This document shows positions 46,330 through 57,544 of a stretch of 64,000 nucleotides of DNA, one piece after another. The stretch's first letter is position 1, and each line of letters opens with the position of its first letter. The stretch lies in assembly GCA_900552775.1 (NCBI GenBank), contig USAP01000001.1:1-64000 (forward strand), written 5' to 3'. The translations under genes were made by a program, and so were the position numbers. The notes beneath the pieces were generated by a model. The model was not told where the DNA came from. It was given only the letters and a program-made list of their open reading frames with translations, and searched no databases. The stretch comes from an uncultured Eubacteriales bacterium (GTDB taxonomy: Bacteria > Bacillota > Clostridia > UMGS1883 > UMGS1540).

Positions 46330-46680
46330 TTATAAAGCAACCGAATCCCGCTTTACCTGCATCGCTATTGCTTCTTCCACATAGCTGTTAAGGGATATAT
46401 TTTTTGCCATAGCATCAAGACTTGCCTTTCGATGAAGCTCCGGCGCTATTCTCACATTAAAACTTCCCTTATACTGCTGCTGAGGTTCTTTTCCGTTCTC
46501 TGCACAAAATTCCAAATAATCGTCAATGGCAACGTGAAAGTCCTCAATCAGATTATCAACGGTATCTCCTTCAAACGAAATTGAATCTGTTATTCCTATT
46601 ACTTTTCCAAAAAAAACCTTATCTTCCTCCGAAAATTCCACGGTACCGATATAGTTTTTGTAATTTAAAATATTTTTCAT
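46330..46680 (-). CDS. hicB: HicB-family antitoxin
   Basis: 116 residues: N-terminal HicB fold (YIGTVEFSEEDKVFFGKVIGI, FHVAIDDYLEFCAENGKEP) and a C-terminal ribbon-helix-helix (GSFNVRIAPELHRKASLDAMAKNISLNSYVEEAI). It would neutralise HicA and repress its own operon. Intact, though the toxin gene before it is damaged. Start overlaps the hicA stop as ATGA. Confidence 0.9.
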   Translation of the reverse strand: MKNILNYKNYIGTVEFSEEDKVFFGKVIGITDSISFEGDTVDNLIEDFHVAIDDYLEFCAENGKEPQQQYKGSFNVRIAPELHRKASLDAMAKNISLNSYVEEAIAMQVKRDSVAL

Positions 46681-46811
46681 ATTAAATCACGCTCCTTCAA
46701 ATCAGAAATGAGGTTCTGCACCTGATATGTTTTCAGAATTTTTCTCGGGTGCGGTTTGTGCATCTGTATATAGTCCTTTAACCTTGCTATAAGTTTCTCT
46801 TTTTTACTCAT
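46677..46811 (-). pseudogene. hicA: HicA-type toxin with internal deletion
   Basis: A 44-codon frame starts MSKKEKLIARLKDY and ends with the HicA C-terminus HKPHPRKILKTYQVQNLISDLKERDLI. The normal family has about 80 residues, so roughly the middle half, including most of the dsRBD-like fold and its catalytic region, is missing in frame. Promoter, operator and ATGA coupling to hicB are preserved. Toxin activity is unlikely; it might survive as a HicB-binding peptide. Confidence 0.75.
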
Positions 46812-46830
46812 TTTTTATCCGCACGCTCTT

Positions 46831-46850
46831 TGCAACTATATTTAGTTGCA
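46831..46850 (-). promoter_or_regulatory. Candidate HicB operator
   Basis: TGCAACTA and TAGTTGCA form a perfect 8-bp inverted repeat with 4 bases between, just downstream of the -10 box. Suits a ribbon-helix-helix dimer. Confidence 0.65.
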
Positions 46851-46855
46851 GTGTT

Positions 46856-46884
46856 ATTTTACACCTATATTTGATTTTTGTCAA
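46856..46884 (-). promoter_or_regulatory. Promoter of hicAB
   Basis: TTGACA (46884-46879), 17 bases, TAAAAT (46861-46856) on the minus strand. The 116 bases from here to the ABC permease stop hold only a short CACATGT inverted pair and no supported gene. Confidence 0.85.
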
Positions 46885-47000
46885 TACTTTTATATAACTT
46901 AATCAGCCGCGTGCAAAGCTCCGAAACCGGTCATACAAACCGCGGCAATTAAAAGCGTTTTGGGCACATGTGTTCGAATTGCTTATTCCTATACATGTGA

Positions 47001-49346
47001 CTATTCCCTGTTTTTAAGTATATCCGTGATTTTAATTTTTCTCAGATACCTCAGGAGCAGCATTCTTGTGACAGCGTACGAACATATCACAATTGCCGCC
47101 ACGATTACATATTGCAAAGGCGAAATTTTTGCCTCAAACCCGGCATTTACGTTTGAAACGCAGAAAGGATATGCATATCCGACAATTACTCTGCAAAGCG
47201 GAATCCCGAAGATCACCGCCGCGGCGGTTATATAAAAAGAGCTTCCTATATAAAACGAATTTACTGTTTTTTCGGGATAGCCCAAAGCTTTTAAAAGCGA
47301 TACCGAAAAGCTGCTCCTGTCAATTTCAAGCTTCATAAGAAGATACATCACGGCAATGAAAATTATAACGGACACGCCTATAAGCATAACTATCATATCA
47401 AACATCAGAACCATAAATTTGTCCGCTCCGCTTTTCATCTTCGCCTTCGAAACCTCCGAAAGCATCATATTATGCTTAAATTCAAGCTTTTTATCCGAAA
47501 ACACGGCGTTATAATAATAATCCTCGGTTTTCGGCATTCTTTCGCCCTTTTTAAGATCCTCTTTGTCAAAATACGGCTGCCCGAACGCCTTTCGCATGGC
47601 GTTTATGTTCATGAAGAAATAAAGACCGCTTCCGTACTTCACCTCGTCCGCCACGGTGAAGGCATACATTTTGTCGTTTGCATTATCCTTTAAAACGACC
47701 TTGTCCCCGGGTTTATACCCGAATTTTATCCGCGCGGAATCGGACGTATATATTTCATCCTCGTTTTCGGAAAGATACGCAGAAAACGGAAAATACGGAT
47801 TATCGTGATCAATTCCCAGCAACGTAACCTCCATTTCGCCGCCGGTCAGTGGATAGTCAACATAAAAGCCGCGCGCATACCCGACACAGGCTTTCTTAGG
47901 CAAATCCGTAACAGGATTCCTTAAAATATACATGTATGAAAAATTTACGTCCTTTGTTATATCCTCTATATATACGCTTATGCTGCCGTAGCACGCAACC
48001 GAAAGTATAATAAGCAGCAGTGACAGCGTAACGCCGAAAAACAGCGTTATATTTCCGCCGAGCTCGCGGAAAAACTGACGGATTTTATACTTTGTTTCAT
48101 ATTTTACGTTTTTGAGTCCGGGCTTTACCGCACCCTTTGTCAAAGGCGTATCCCTCATCATCTTAAGAGGAGTGGCGCTTAGCTTTTTTGACAGCACATA
48201 TCTGTTTACAAGATACGAAAAAACAACGGGTATTCCGAGCGCATAAGCCAAAAGGTATGGCGGATAAACATTATTTATTGCCGGGAACGAATACATTGCC
48301 ACATACGACGAAGACATCGCACCCGTCAGCGAAAATCCTCCGACAACGCCCAGCGCCGCACCGGACACCGATATTATAAGCGGCGTTTTCATGTAATGTG
48401 ACAATATTTCTTTTTTCGTGTATCCGAGCGCATAAAGCGTTCCTATCACAAAGCGTTCTTTTTCGATTGTTCCGCTTGCGAAAATCGAAAGCATATAGAC
48501 CAGGAGAATCAGCATAATAACACCGCTTACAAGCGCGGACTGCTTTGCTATTTTCGAGTCATCAAGCGCATCGTTTATACGTATATTGTATTTTCGCTCA
48601 TCAAAGGACGAAAGCGTTCCCTCCTGCACAATACCGCTTTCCATATGCGCCTTGAGATATGTATCCCGTATTTCGGATTTGTTAAATTTAAGCCGCTGAA
48701 GCTTATCCTTAAGCTCCCTCGCGCCGTAGCCCTCGCCGAGTCTGTATGCATAGTTATATATGATTTTTCCGTTTCCGCACAAATCCGCAAAATCCTCTTT
48801 GCATACCACCGCCACCGTAAACTCGTCGTTTGCCGCAACATCGCTTGTGTTTTGCTTTACGTAGCAATAGTCGGGCAGACAGCCCGTTGCGCTTATAATA
48901 AGCTCTCCCGCGTTACTGCTTACGGAATCTCCGACGGAAAGCTTGTGCGTCAGAGCAAAATTTTTTTCAAGAAAGATTTCGCCTCTCTTTTCCGGCATAC
49001 GTCCTTCCTCGACATACGGCAGATTTATACGCTGCCGCAGCGGAAAAATGCGCAGAACCGACTGCCCCGAATTAATGCTTATATCCGAATAAAACATTTC
49101 CTCAACGCTCACGTCGATCTCTGAAAGCTCCTTCAAATTTCTCTTTGAAAGAGGCGCGTATGTTTCAAAGGCGCCGTCCTCCACACAGCACTGCTCCCAC
49201 TCCCTCATTATTGCATCCGTTATACATTCGGTCGAGGAGCAAAGCGACACAACCAGCGTCATTGAAAGCGTGATAATCAAAATCATCGCGCCGTTGCGCA
49301 CAAAATTTTCCCTGAAATCCCTTTTAATCTTTCTGTTTAAAATCAT
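47001..49346 (-). CDS. ABC transporter permease, FtsX/MacB type
   Basis: 781 residues with an N-terminal membrane span, a large extracytoplasmic domain (about 45-255), an FtsX domain of several spans (about 270-390), a second extracytoplasmic domain and a last FtsX domain (about 650-775). This is the double-FtsX layout of mechanotransmission exporters for peptides, lipids or antibiotics. It pairs with the ATPase 6 bases upstream. Substrate unknown. Confidence 0.88.
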   Translation of the reverse strand: MILNRKIKRDFRENFVRNGAMILIITLSMTLVVSLCSSTECITDAIMREWEQCCVEDGAFETYAPLSKRNLKELSEIDVSVEEMFYSDISINSGQSVLRIFPLRQRINLPYVEEGRMPEKRGEIFLEKNFALTHKLSVGDSVSSNAGELIISATGCLPDYCYVKQNTSDVAANDEFTVAVVCKEDFADLCGNGKIIYNYAYRLGEGYGARELKDKLQRLKFNKSEIRDTYLKAHMESGIVQEGTLSSFDERKYNIRINDALDDSKIAKQSALVSGVIMLILLVYMLSIFASGTIEKERFVIGTLYALGYTKKEILSHYMKTPLIISVSGAALGVVGGFSLTGAMSSSYVAMYSFPAINNVYPPYLLAYALGIPVVFSYLVNRYVLSKKLSATPLKMMRDTPLTKGAVKPGLKNVKYETKYKIRQFFRELGGNITLFFGVTLSLLLIILSVACYGSISVYIEDITKDVNFSYMYILRNPVTDLPKKACVGYARGFYVDYPLTGGEMEVTLLGIDHDNPYFPFSAYLSENEDEIYTSDSARIKFGYKPGDKVVLKDNANDKMYAFTVADEVKYGSGLYFFMNINAMRKAFGQPYFDKEDLKKGERMPKTEDYYYNAVFSDKKLEFKHNMMLSEVSKAKMKSGADKFMVLMFDMIVMLIGVSVIIFIAVMYLLMKLEIDRSSFSVSLLKALGYPEKTVNSFYIGSSFYITAAAVIFGIPLCRVIVGYAYPFCVSNVNAGFEAKISPLQYVIVAAIVICSYAVTRMLLLRYLRKIKITDILKNRE

Positions 49347-49352
49347 ATCCGC

Positions 49353-50054
49353 TCACCATTCCAGGCTTTGAGCCGATTTTCTGTGCTCGTTTATCTCCGT
49401 ACGGCTCACCGCTCCGTCCTTTAAATACACAGTCTTGTGAGTCATCTCGCTTATTGCTCTGTTATGCGTTACGATTAAAATTGTCGTGCCGAATTTTTTA
49501 TTTATGCTTTCCGTAAGTTCCAGTATATCTTTTGATGTTTTATAGTCCAGCGCCCCCGTAGGCTCATCGCAAAGCAGAAGTTTAGGGTTTTTTATCAGCG
49601 CGCGCCCTATCGAGCAACGCTGCTGCTGACCGCCCGAGAGCTCCTGCGGAAATCTGCCGCAAAGATCTTCAAGACCCAAAACCGAGAGAATTTCTCCCAT
49701 GTCAAGGGGATTGTCCGAAAGGTATTCTCCAACCTCTATGTTTTCAAGCACGGTAAGATTGGGAACAAGGTTGTAAAACTGAAATACAAACCCAAGATAT
49801 TTTCTTCTGTACTCCGAAAGCTCGTCGGCATTTGCCGCCGCAATGTCCTCTCCGTCAACAAAAATATGTCCGCCGTCCGCACCGTCAAGTCCGCCCACAA
49901 CGTTTAAAAGTGTTGATTTTCCGCTGCCCGACTGCCCTAAAACCGTGCACATCTCCCCTTTTTCAAGGGACATGCTTACGCCGTTTAAAACCCTGACCTT
50001 TGCCGTACCCTCTCCAAAGCTTTTTGTAAGATTTGTAATTTCAAGAAACGCCAT
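49353..50054 (-). CDS. ABC transporter ATP-binding protein, LolD/MacB type
   Basis: 233 residues: Walker A GQSGSGKST, signature LSGGQQQR, Walker B LLLCDEPTGALD and the H-loop VTHNRAIS. Class of ATPases paired with FtsX permeases. First gene of a two-gene operon whose promoter overlaps a palindrome like the feo operators. GGAGG lies 7 bases before the ATG. Confidence 0.93.
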   Translation of the reverse strand: MAFLEITNLTKSFGEGTAKVRVLNGVSMSLEKGEMCTVLGQSGSGKSTLLNVVGGLDGADGGHIFVDGEDIAAANADELSEYRRKYLGFVFQFYNLVPNLTVLENIEVGEYLSDNPLDMGEILSVLGLEDLCGRFPQELSGGQQQRCSIGRALIKNPKLLLCDEPTGALDYKTSKDILELTESINKKFGTTILIVTHNRAISEMTHKTVYLKDGAVSRTEINEHRKSAQSLEW

Positions 50055-50071
50055 TTTTCCGCCTCCTTTCG

Positions 50072-50089
50072 AGTTAGCTCTTTCTAACT
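50072..50089 (-). promoter_or_regulatory. Palindromic operator resembling the feo boxes
   Basis: On the minus strand AGTTAGAAAGAGCTAACT, i.e. GTTAG-N6-CTAAC, the same core and spacing as feo operators 2 and 3. It lies at the expected transcription start. No local regulator gene is present. Confidence 0.6.
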
Positions 50090-50091
50090 TT

Positions 50092-50120
50092 ATTATACTA
50101 TTTCATGATATGTTTGTCAA
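50092..50120 (-). promoter_or_regulatory. Promoter of the ABC exporter operon
   Basis: TTGACA (50120-50115), 17 bases, TATAAT (50097-50092) on the minus strand, a consensus promoter. Confidence 0.9.
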
Positions 50121-50121
50121 T

Positions 50122-50153
50122 AAAAAAATCACTGCCGTAAAAACAGCAGTGAT
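50122..50153 (-). terminator. Terminator of the ATP synthase operon
   Basis: ATCACTGC/GCAGTGAT 8-bp stem with a 10-nt loop, followed by six T on the minus strand. It ends just 2 bases before the -35 of the ABC promoter. Confidence 0.8.
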
Positions 50154-50202
50154 AAAAAACATATTTATTTTATTTCAAACGACTCTTAAATCATGACGGC
50201 AT

Positions 50203-50618
50203 CTATTTGCCGTGATTTTCATATTCTTTTACATTGATTCTGCTCATGGCTCTTGCCATTCTCGCCTGTGCCGCATAATATTCTCTGCGGCTTCTTTTTT
50301 GGAGCATTGCCTCTTTTGCCTGCTCTCTGGCGCGTTTTGCGCGGTTTTCGTCTATCTCTTCGGGTTTTTCAAGCGTATCGACAAGCACCAGCACGGAATT
50401 TCCCGAAACCTCGGCAATTCCGCCCGACACGGCGGCAACTTTTTCCGTATTGTCGGGCAGCGTAACCTTCATGAGTCCCGGCACGATTGCCGCAATCATA
50501 TCCGAATGGTTTGCCCATATTCCGTACTGTCCCTCGCTTGTGGGCATCACAAGCGAAATGCAGTTTCCTTCATAAAACGGTTTATCCGCCGCAAAAACGG
50601 TAAGCTTAAATTCATTCA

Positions 50619-50619
<1 letters not shown>
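50203..50619 (-). CDS. atpC: ATP synthase epsilon subunit
   Basis: 138 residues: beta-sandwich N-domain (FKLTVFAADKPFYEGNCISLVMPTSEGQYGI) and a C-terminal helical hairpin with many Arg and Ala. Standard length. Last gene of the atp operon; its start touches the atpD stop. Confidence 0.93.
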
Positions 50620-52905
<2,286 letters not shown>

Positions 52906-52911
52906 TTTAAA

Positions 52912-54639
52912 TCACCGTCCTTCGATAAATTTTTCGGCTGTCTTTAAAATCTCCGCTTTGTCATCATCGCCGAGCTGTCCGCTTTTCTCTATTTTTTCAA
53001 GAATATCGGCTCTTTTATCTTTGAAATACTGCAAAAGCTTTGCAATAACGCTTTTTATGTCTCCCGGCTCCACCGCACGCAATACGTGCGCCAGCATTAT
53101 GACAAGAATTACTACCTGCTCGCTCATTGTATACGGGCTGTACTGCTCCTGGCGAAGCATCTGCATAAGTCCCTGTCCGTAAACAAGCTGATTGCGCGTT
53201 TCATCGTCAAGATCTCCGGCAAACTGCGTAAATACTTCCATTTCGCGGTACTGTGCCAGATCAAGCCTTATTGCTCCGGAAGCCTTTTTCATTGCTTTTG
53301 TCTGAGCATCTCCGCCGACACGCGAAACCGAAAGTCCAACGTTTACCGCCGGACGCTGACCTGAGAAGAACAGGTCACTCTCAAGGAAAATCTGTCCGTC
53401 CGTAATCGATATTACGTTGGTGGGGATATATGCCGAGATATCTCCCGCCTGCGTTTCAACTATAGGCAGCGCCGTCATGCTGCCGCCGCCTTTCTCGTCG
53501 CTCAGATGCGCCGAGCGCTCCAAAAGTCTTGAATGGAGATAAAATACGTCTCCGGGATATGCCTCTCTGCCGGGCGCTCTCTGAAGAAGCAGACTTAAAG
53601 AACGGTATGCTATGGCATGCTTTGACAAATCGTCATAAACTATCAGAACATCTTTGCCGCGCTCCATAAAATACTCGCCGTGCGCACAGCCGGCGTACGG
53701 CGCAATATACTGAAGCGGTGCCGGATCGCTTGCCGAAGCGTTTATAACTATTGTATAATCCATCGCGCCGCGCTTTTTGAGATTCTGCACAAGCTGAGCC
53801 ACGGAGCTTGCCTTCTGACCTATGGAAACATATATACAGATAACGTCCTTGCCCTTCTGGTTTAAAATAGTATCAACCGCAACGGCTGTTTTGCCCGTTT
53901 GTCTGTCGCCTATAATAAGTTCACGCTGACCTCTTCCTATCGGGAACATCGAATCAATTGCCAAAATGCCCGTATCAAGCGGTTTTTGAACAGGCTGACG
54001 GTCGATAATTCCGGGTGCCGGGTGCTCAACGGCTCTGTAACCCGAAGCCGCAATGGGACCGGAGCCGTCAATAGGTGTGCCGAGCGCGTCAACAACTCTG
54101 CCTATAAATTCTTCTCCGACGGGAACACCTGCCGTTTTGCCTGTTCTTCTCACCGTGCTTCCGGCGGAAATTTCTTCATCGTCACCAAAGAGAATACAGC
54201 CTATTTCATCATCTCTCATGTCCTGAACCATTCCTCTTATGCCGCCCGAAAAAAGCAGCGTTTCGCCGTATGTTGCGTTCTGAAGTCCGGAAACTTCGGC
54301 AATTCCGTCACCGACGGTTATAACCGTTCCGACTTCCTCTGCCATAGCACTCGGAATCCATGTATTAAGCGTGTCGCGGATAAGAGGAATTATGTTGTCT
54401 CCTTCACCCTTTATCCCCGCAAGAGCCTCCTTAAGCTGGGCGAATCTTCCTTCAGCCGTCCAGTCGTAAACCTCAGCTCCGACAAAAAGTTTGAAGCCGC
54501 CCTTTATCTTATCGTCATGCTCCCAGGAGAGCAGAACTCCGCTGCCGTATTTTTTTGTAAGGAAATCCATAAAGGCCTTTTTCTGTCCCTCATTGGGTTC
54601 CGTATCGGAATATATCGTAGCCTTTAAAAACTCATTCAT
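52912..54639 (-). CDS. atpA: ATP synthase alpha subunit with N-terminal delta-subunit domain (delta-alpha fusion)
   Basis: 575 residues from the ATG at 54639 (GGGGAGAGGG upstream), about 70 more than normal AtpA. Residues 1-72 match the C-terminal domain of the delta/OSCP subunit: a helix [17 protein letters not shown], then [18 protein letters not shown] and [11 protein letters not shown], equal to the IGG...VGd.v.DgS..grL..L pattern of AtpH. From about residue 85 it is a normal alpha subunit ([20 protein letters not shown]-loop GDRQTGKT). No separate atpH exists between atpF and here, and the six-helix N-domain of delta, which binds alpha, is absent. Confidence 0.85.
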   Translation of the reverse strand: MNEFLKATIYSDTEPNEGQKKAFMDFLTKKYGSGVLLSWEHDDKIKGGFKLFVGAEVYDWTAEGRFAQLKEALAGIKGEGDNIIPLIRDTLNTWIPSAMAEEVGTVITVGDGIAEVSGLQNATYGETLLFSGGIRGMVQDMRDDEIGCILFGDDEEISAGSTVRRTGKTAGVPVGEEFIGRVVDALGTPIDGSGPIAASGYRAVEHPAPGIIDRQPVQKPLDTGILAIDSMFPIGRGQRELIIGDRQTGKTAVAVDTILNQKGKDVICIYVSIGQKASSVAQLVQNLKKRGAMDYTIVINASASDPAPLQYIAPYAGCAHGEYFMERGKDVLIVYDDLSKHAIAYRSLSLLLQRAPGREAYPGDVFYLHSRLLERSAHLSDEKGGGSMTALPIVETQAGDISAYIPTNVISITDGQIFLESDLFFSGQRPAVNVGLSVSRVGGDAQTKAMKKASGAIRLDLAQYREMEVFTQFAGDLDDETRNQLVYGQGLMQMLRQEQYSPYTMSEQVVILVIMLAHVLRAVEPGDIKSVIAKLLQYFKDKRADILEKIEKSGQLGDDDKAEILKTAEKFIEGR

Positions 54640-54661
54640 TGCCCTCTCCCCTTTCAAAAAA

Positions 54662-55147
54662 TTACTGTTTTTCGGACACAGTGTCAAGAAAACTGTCAAA
54701 TGCCTCTGAAGTTCCGCCGCCTGCCGCAAGTTTTGCCGCAGCGTTTGCAGCCATATCGGAAATTTCGCTCTGAGCTTCGGAAATCATTTTGCGGTGTTCT
54801 CTTTCGCTTGCCGCACGCGCGTCATCAATAATCTTTTTCGCCTCGGCTTCCGCGTCTTCAATTCTGCGTGCACGCGCACCGTCCGCCTCGCGGCGTGCGC
54901 TTTCCTTCATCTCGTCTATTTCTTTCTCGGCATTTGAAATCTTATCCTTATATTCCTTCATGGCGTTTTCGGAATTTTCAAGATTTTTCTTTGCGTCATC
55001 ATCCATCTTTTTGTAGTATTCCTCGCGTTTTGCCATAAATTTCTTTACGGGGCTGTACAAAAGGTAATACAATATTCCGAAAAGCACCGCGAAGTTAAAA
55101 AGATGCAAAAGTATCTGCTGCCAATTTATATTAAGCGGAATTTTCAT
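54662..55147 (-). CDS. atpF: ATP synthase b subunit
   Basis: 161 residues: one N-terminal membrane span ([29 protein letters not shown]), then a long charged coiled coil. C-terminus ends [15 protein letters not shown]. It is followed 22 bases later by the delta-alpha fusion rather than atpH. No b-delta fusion is present, unlike mycobacteria. Confidence 0.93.
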   Translation of the reverse strand: MKIPLNINWQQILLHLFNFAVLFGILYYLLYSPVKKFMAKREEYYKKMDDDAKKNLENSENAMKEYKDKISNAEKEIDEMKESARREADGARARRIEDAEAEAKKIIDDARAASEREHRKMISEAQSEISDMAANAAAKLAAGGGTSEAFDSFLDTVSEKQ

Positions 55148-55167
55148 ATTCCTTCACCTGCCTTAAA

Positions 55168-55497
55168 TTAAAGTACAAATATAATAAGAATTGCTATAAC
55201 CAGCGCATAAATGATAGCCGTTTCAACGAAAACCAGACCGAGCATAAGCGTTGTGCGGATTTTGTTTTCTGCCTCCGGCTGGCGCGAAATACCTTCCGTT
55301 GATTTTGCAACCGAAAGGCCCATGCCTATAGCGCCGCCCATTGCAGCAAGTCCCACGGCAATTGCCGCACCTATTGCCTTTGCGCCCATGGCTCCGTCCG
55401 CCGCGGTTTCACCGTCAGCAAATGCCGGAAGCGACATAAGCGCAAGCATTGCCGCAACAAGTAATATAAGTCCAAGAATTTTAAATGTTTTTTTCAT
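55168..55497 (-). CDS. atpE: ATP synthase c subunit with N-terminal leader
   Basis: 109 residues, longer than the usual 70-90. Residues 1-28 look like a Sec signal peptide (MKKTFK, hydrophobic stretch, SLPAFA cleavage-like end). The c hairpin follows: GAAIAVGLAAMGGAIGMG, loop RQPEA, helix 2 with ion-binding Glu in VFVETAIIYALVI. Of the sodium-binding set, the Glu, a Thr next to it and the Tyr are present, but the helix-1 Gln is Met, so ion specificity is open. Confidence 0.93.
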   Translation of the reverse strand: MKKTFKILGLILLVAAMLALMSLPAFADGETAADGAMGAKAIGAAIAVGLAAMGGAIGMGLSVAKSTEGISRQPEAENKIRTTLMLGLVFVETAIIYALVIAILIIFVL

Positions 55498-55512
55498 CTT
55501 AATTTCCTCCCA

Positions 55513-56322
55513 TTATTTATTTTTTTGAGACGGCTCGGAAACTTCACCGTAGAAAAGAGCCGTAAGCATTGTCAGCACGTATGCCTGAATGAGTGCGTGC
55601 AAAAGCGTGAAGAGCACACCTACCACAACCGGCAGTCCGTAGCTTAAAAACAAGGCGCTGTAAACAAGCTCCGTTACAAGCGCACCGCTCAAAAGTGCGC
55701 CGAACAGACGAAAACTCATTGATATCGGGAGCGAAAACTCCTTTAACGTGAGTCCCACGCCGCGCAAACCGTTTTTCGCAATGCCGCCAGACAAAATCAC
55801 AAGATATGAAAGGCAGCCAAGCATCAGAGCCCCGTTTATGTCCGACAAAGGCGCCGGAAGCGAAACGGACGCGCCGTTTGTTGCAATCACCTGTACTCCC
55901 AAAAGTTCAAAAACCGTTCCGACAAAAATGTAAACGCCCGCCGCAAATATATAGGCTCCCAAAAAGCCGTTGATTCTCGGACTGCTTGATTTTGCAAGAT
56001 TGTCGAAAAATCCTACAAGCGCTTCCAGCGCCGATTGAAGCTTTCCCGGTACCATCTTAAACCTCGGTACGGCAAATATTCTTATGCACAGCGCCGCAAT
56101 AAGAATTGCCGCCGTTACAACATATGCTGACACAAGACCCGGATTTATATCCATAATTCCGAAAAGGCTTATTTTGTTTGTTTCGTGCAGCACCGCGTCT
56201 CTCATCAGAACCCTTACGGATTCCCCGTCGCCGCCACCGCCCGTTAAAAACGAACCGACAAACGAAAGCACCGCTATGCATGCAAAAAATATCAAGCCTT
56301 TTTTCTTTGCGTTCCTGTCCAT
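55513..56322 (-). CDS. atpB: ATP synthase a subunit
   Basis: 269 residues from the ATG at 56322 (AGGAGGAGG upstream); six or so membrane spans. Essential Arg in SMSFRLFGALLSGALV. A loop GGGGDGESVR lies outside after the first span. First gene of the operon; atpI is not found before it. Confidence 0.93.
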   Translation of the reverse strand: MDRNAKKKGLIFFACIAVLSFVGSFLTGGGGDGESVRVLMRDAVLHETNKISLFGIMDINPGLVSAYVVTAAILIAALCIRIFAVPRFKMVPGKLQSALEALVGFFDNLAKSSSPRINGFLGAYIFAAGVYIFVGTVFELLGVQVIATNGASVSLPAPLSDINGALMLGCLSYLVILSGGIAKNGLRGVGLTLKEFSLPISMSFRLFGALLSGALVTELVYSALFLSYGLPVVVGVLFTLLHALIQAYVLTMLTALFYGEVSEPSQKNK

Positions 56323-56356
56323 AATACCTCCTCCTTTCACGCTTCATTTGCCTACT

Positions 56357-56385
56357 ATTTTACAACTTTTAATTATAGTTGTCAA
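56357..56385 (-). promoter_or_regulatory. Promoter of the ATP synthase operon
   Basis: TTGACA (56385-56380), 17 bases, TAAAAT (56362-56357) on the minus strand. The spacer is framed by ACAACT and AGTTGT inverted repeats, which may be an operator or chance. Confidence 0.85.
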
Positions 56386-56469
56386 TCGTTTTTAAATCAA
56401 AATTTTTATGATTTTAAAACGCGAATTTGTTTATTTTTTAACAATCTTTTTACCTCTTTGCACCGCATC

Positions 56470-56516
56470 AAAAAAAAGAGGCTGAAGCAAAATTATTTTT
56501 CCGTTGCTCCAACCTC
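56470..56516 (-). terminator. Terminator of ddh
   Basis: A 13-bp stem (with G-U pairs in the minus-strand RNA; 56504-56516 with 56478-56490) is followed directly by eight T. It separates ddh from the atp promoter. Confidence 0.85.
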
Positions 56517-56544
56517 ACCGGTTTATTATTTTATGACGTATATA

Positions 56545-57528
56545 TCAAAGCATATGTGCTCTGAGTTCTTCCCCCGAAAGAGGCGATATCAAAGCCGGCG
56601 CAAAATCAAACACTGTTCTTGCCCCGCTTTCGCCGCGTTTTGCCATGCGGTACACGCCCCTTGCATAAGCCGCCAAAACACACGAGGTAAATTCGGGGTT
56701 TGAATCAAGCTTTAACGAATACTCTATAACGTGCTTATTTCCGCCCAAGGTTTCGCCGCTTCTTATAACAAAACCGCCGTGCGAAAGCTTTGAATGGTTT
56801 TTCAAAAGCTCATCTTCGGAAATAAAATGCACGGTCGTGTCATACTCGTCAAAATAATTCGGCATCGTCTTGATGCTTTCTTCTATTTTGGCTTTGTCCG
56901 CTCCGTCCTCCGGAACAACAAAGCATTCGCGAAGATGTTTTTCACGCGTTGTAAGCTCGGGGTTTTCTCCGTTTCTTACGCGCTCCATAGCTTCTTCCAC
57001 GGGGATTGTATACTGAATTGCGTTTTTAACGCCTTCTATTCTTCTTATTGCGTCCGAATGGCCCTGGCTCACGCCCTTGCCCCAGAACGTATAGTTTTCG
57101 CCGCAGGGGAGTACGCTCTCGGCATAAACGCGGTTAAGCGAAAACATGCCGGGATCCCAGCCCACTGATATTGCCGCAACATGACCGCTTTCTTTTGCCG
57201 CCTTGTCAACCGCCGCGAAATGCTCCGGGATTTTAGCGTGTGTGTCAAAGCTGTCCACGGTGTTAAAAAGCTTTGCAAACCGAGGTCCCTGGCTGCAAAG
57301 ATCGGTTGCGCTGCCGCCGCAAAGCAGAAGCACATCTATTTTATCGCGCCAAGCCTCCGCATCGTCTGTGCTGACAACAGGTACGCCCTCCGTTTTTATT
57401 TTAAGCTCCGCGGGGTTTCTTCTTGTGAACACCGCCGCAAGCTCCATATCATCATTCTGTCGCACCGCAAGCTCCGCGCCCTTGCCCAAATTTCCGTAGC
57501 CGCAAATGCCGATTCTTATTTTTTTCAT
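56545..57528 (-). CDS. ddh: meso-diaminopimelate D-dehydrogenase
   Basis: 327 residues from the ATG at 57528, which begins the Rossmann motif MKKIRIGICGYGNLGKG; an upstream frame of 81 codons has no family match. Family markers: GGSATDL, NTVDSFDTHA, SVGWDPGMFSLNRV, WGKGVSQGHSDAIRR. Makes meso-DAP from tetrahydrodipicolinate with ammonia and NADPH, bypassing DapL and DapF. Cotranscribed with the phosphoesterase gene 16 bases upstream. Confidence 0.93.
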   Translation of the reverse strand: MKKIRIGICGYGNLGKGAELAVRQNDDMELAAVFTRRNPAELKIKTEGVPVVSTDDAEAWRDKIDVLLLCGGSATDLCSQGPRFAKLFNTVDSFDTHAKIPEHFAAVDKAAKESGHVAAISVGWDPGMFSLNRVYAESVLPCGENYTFWGKGVSQGHSDAIRRIEGVKNAIQYTIPVEEAMERVRNGENPELTTREKHLRECFVVPEDGADKAKIEESIKTMPNYFDEYDTTVHFISEDELLKNHSKLSHGGFVIRSGETLGGNKHVIEYSLKLDSNPEFTSCVLAAYARGVYRMAKRGESGARTVFDFAPALISPLSGEELRAHML

Positions 57529-57544
57529 AAATATCATGTCCTTC

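Noticed and set aside
54640-54729. Longer N-terminus of the delta-alpha fusion
   Set aside because: The 30 extra codons overlap the atpF end, have no ribosome site and no similarity to delta; the ATG at 54639 has one.
55168-55497. Sodium-driven ATP synthase
   Set aside because: Glu, Thr and Tyr fit, but the helix-1 Gln is Met, so the sodium signature is incomplete and ion specificity is left open.
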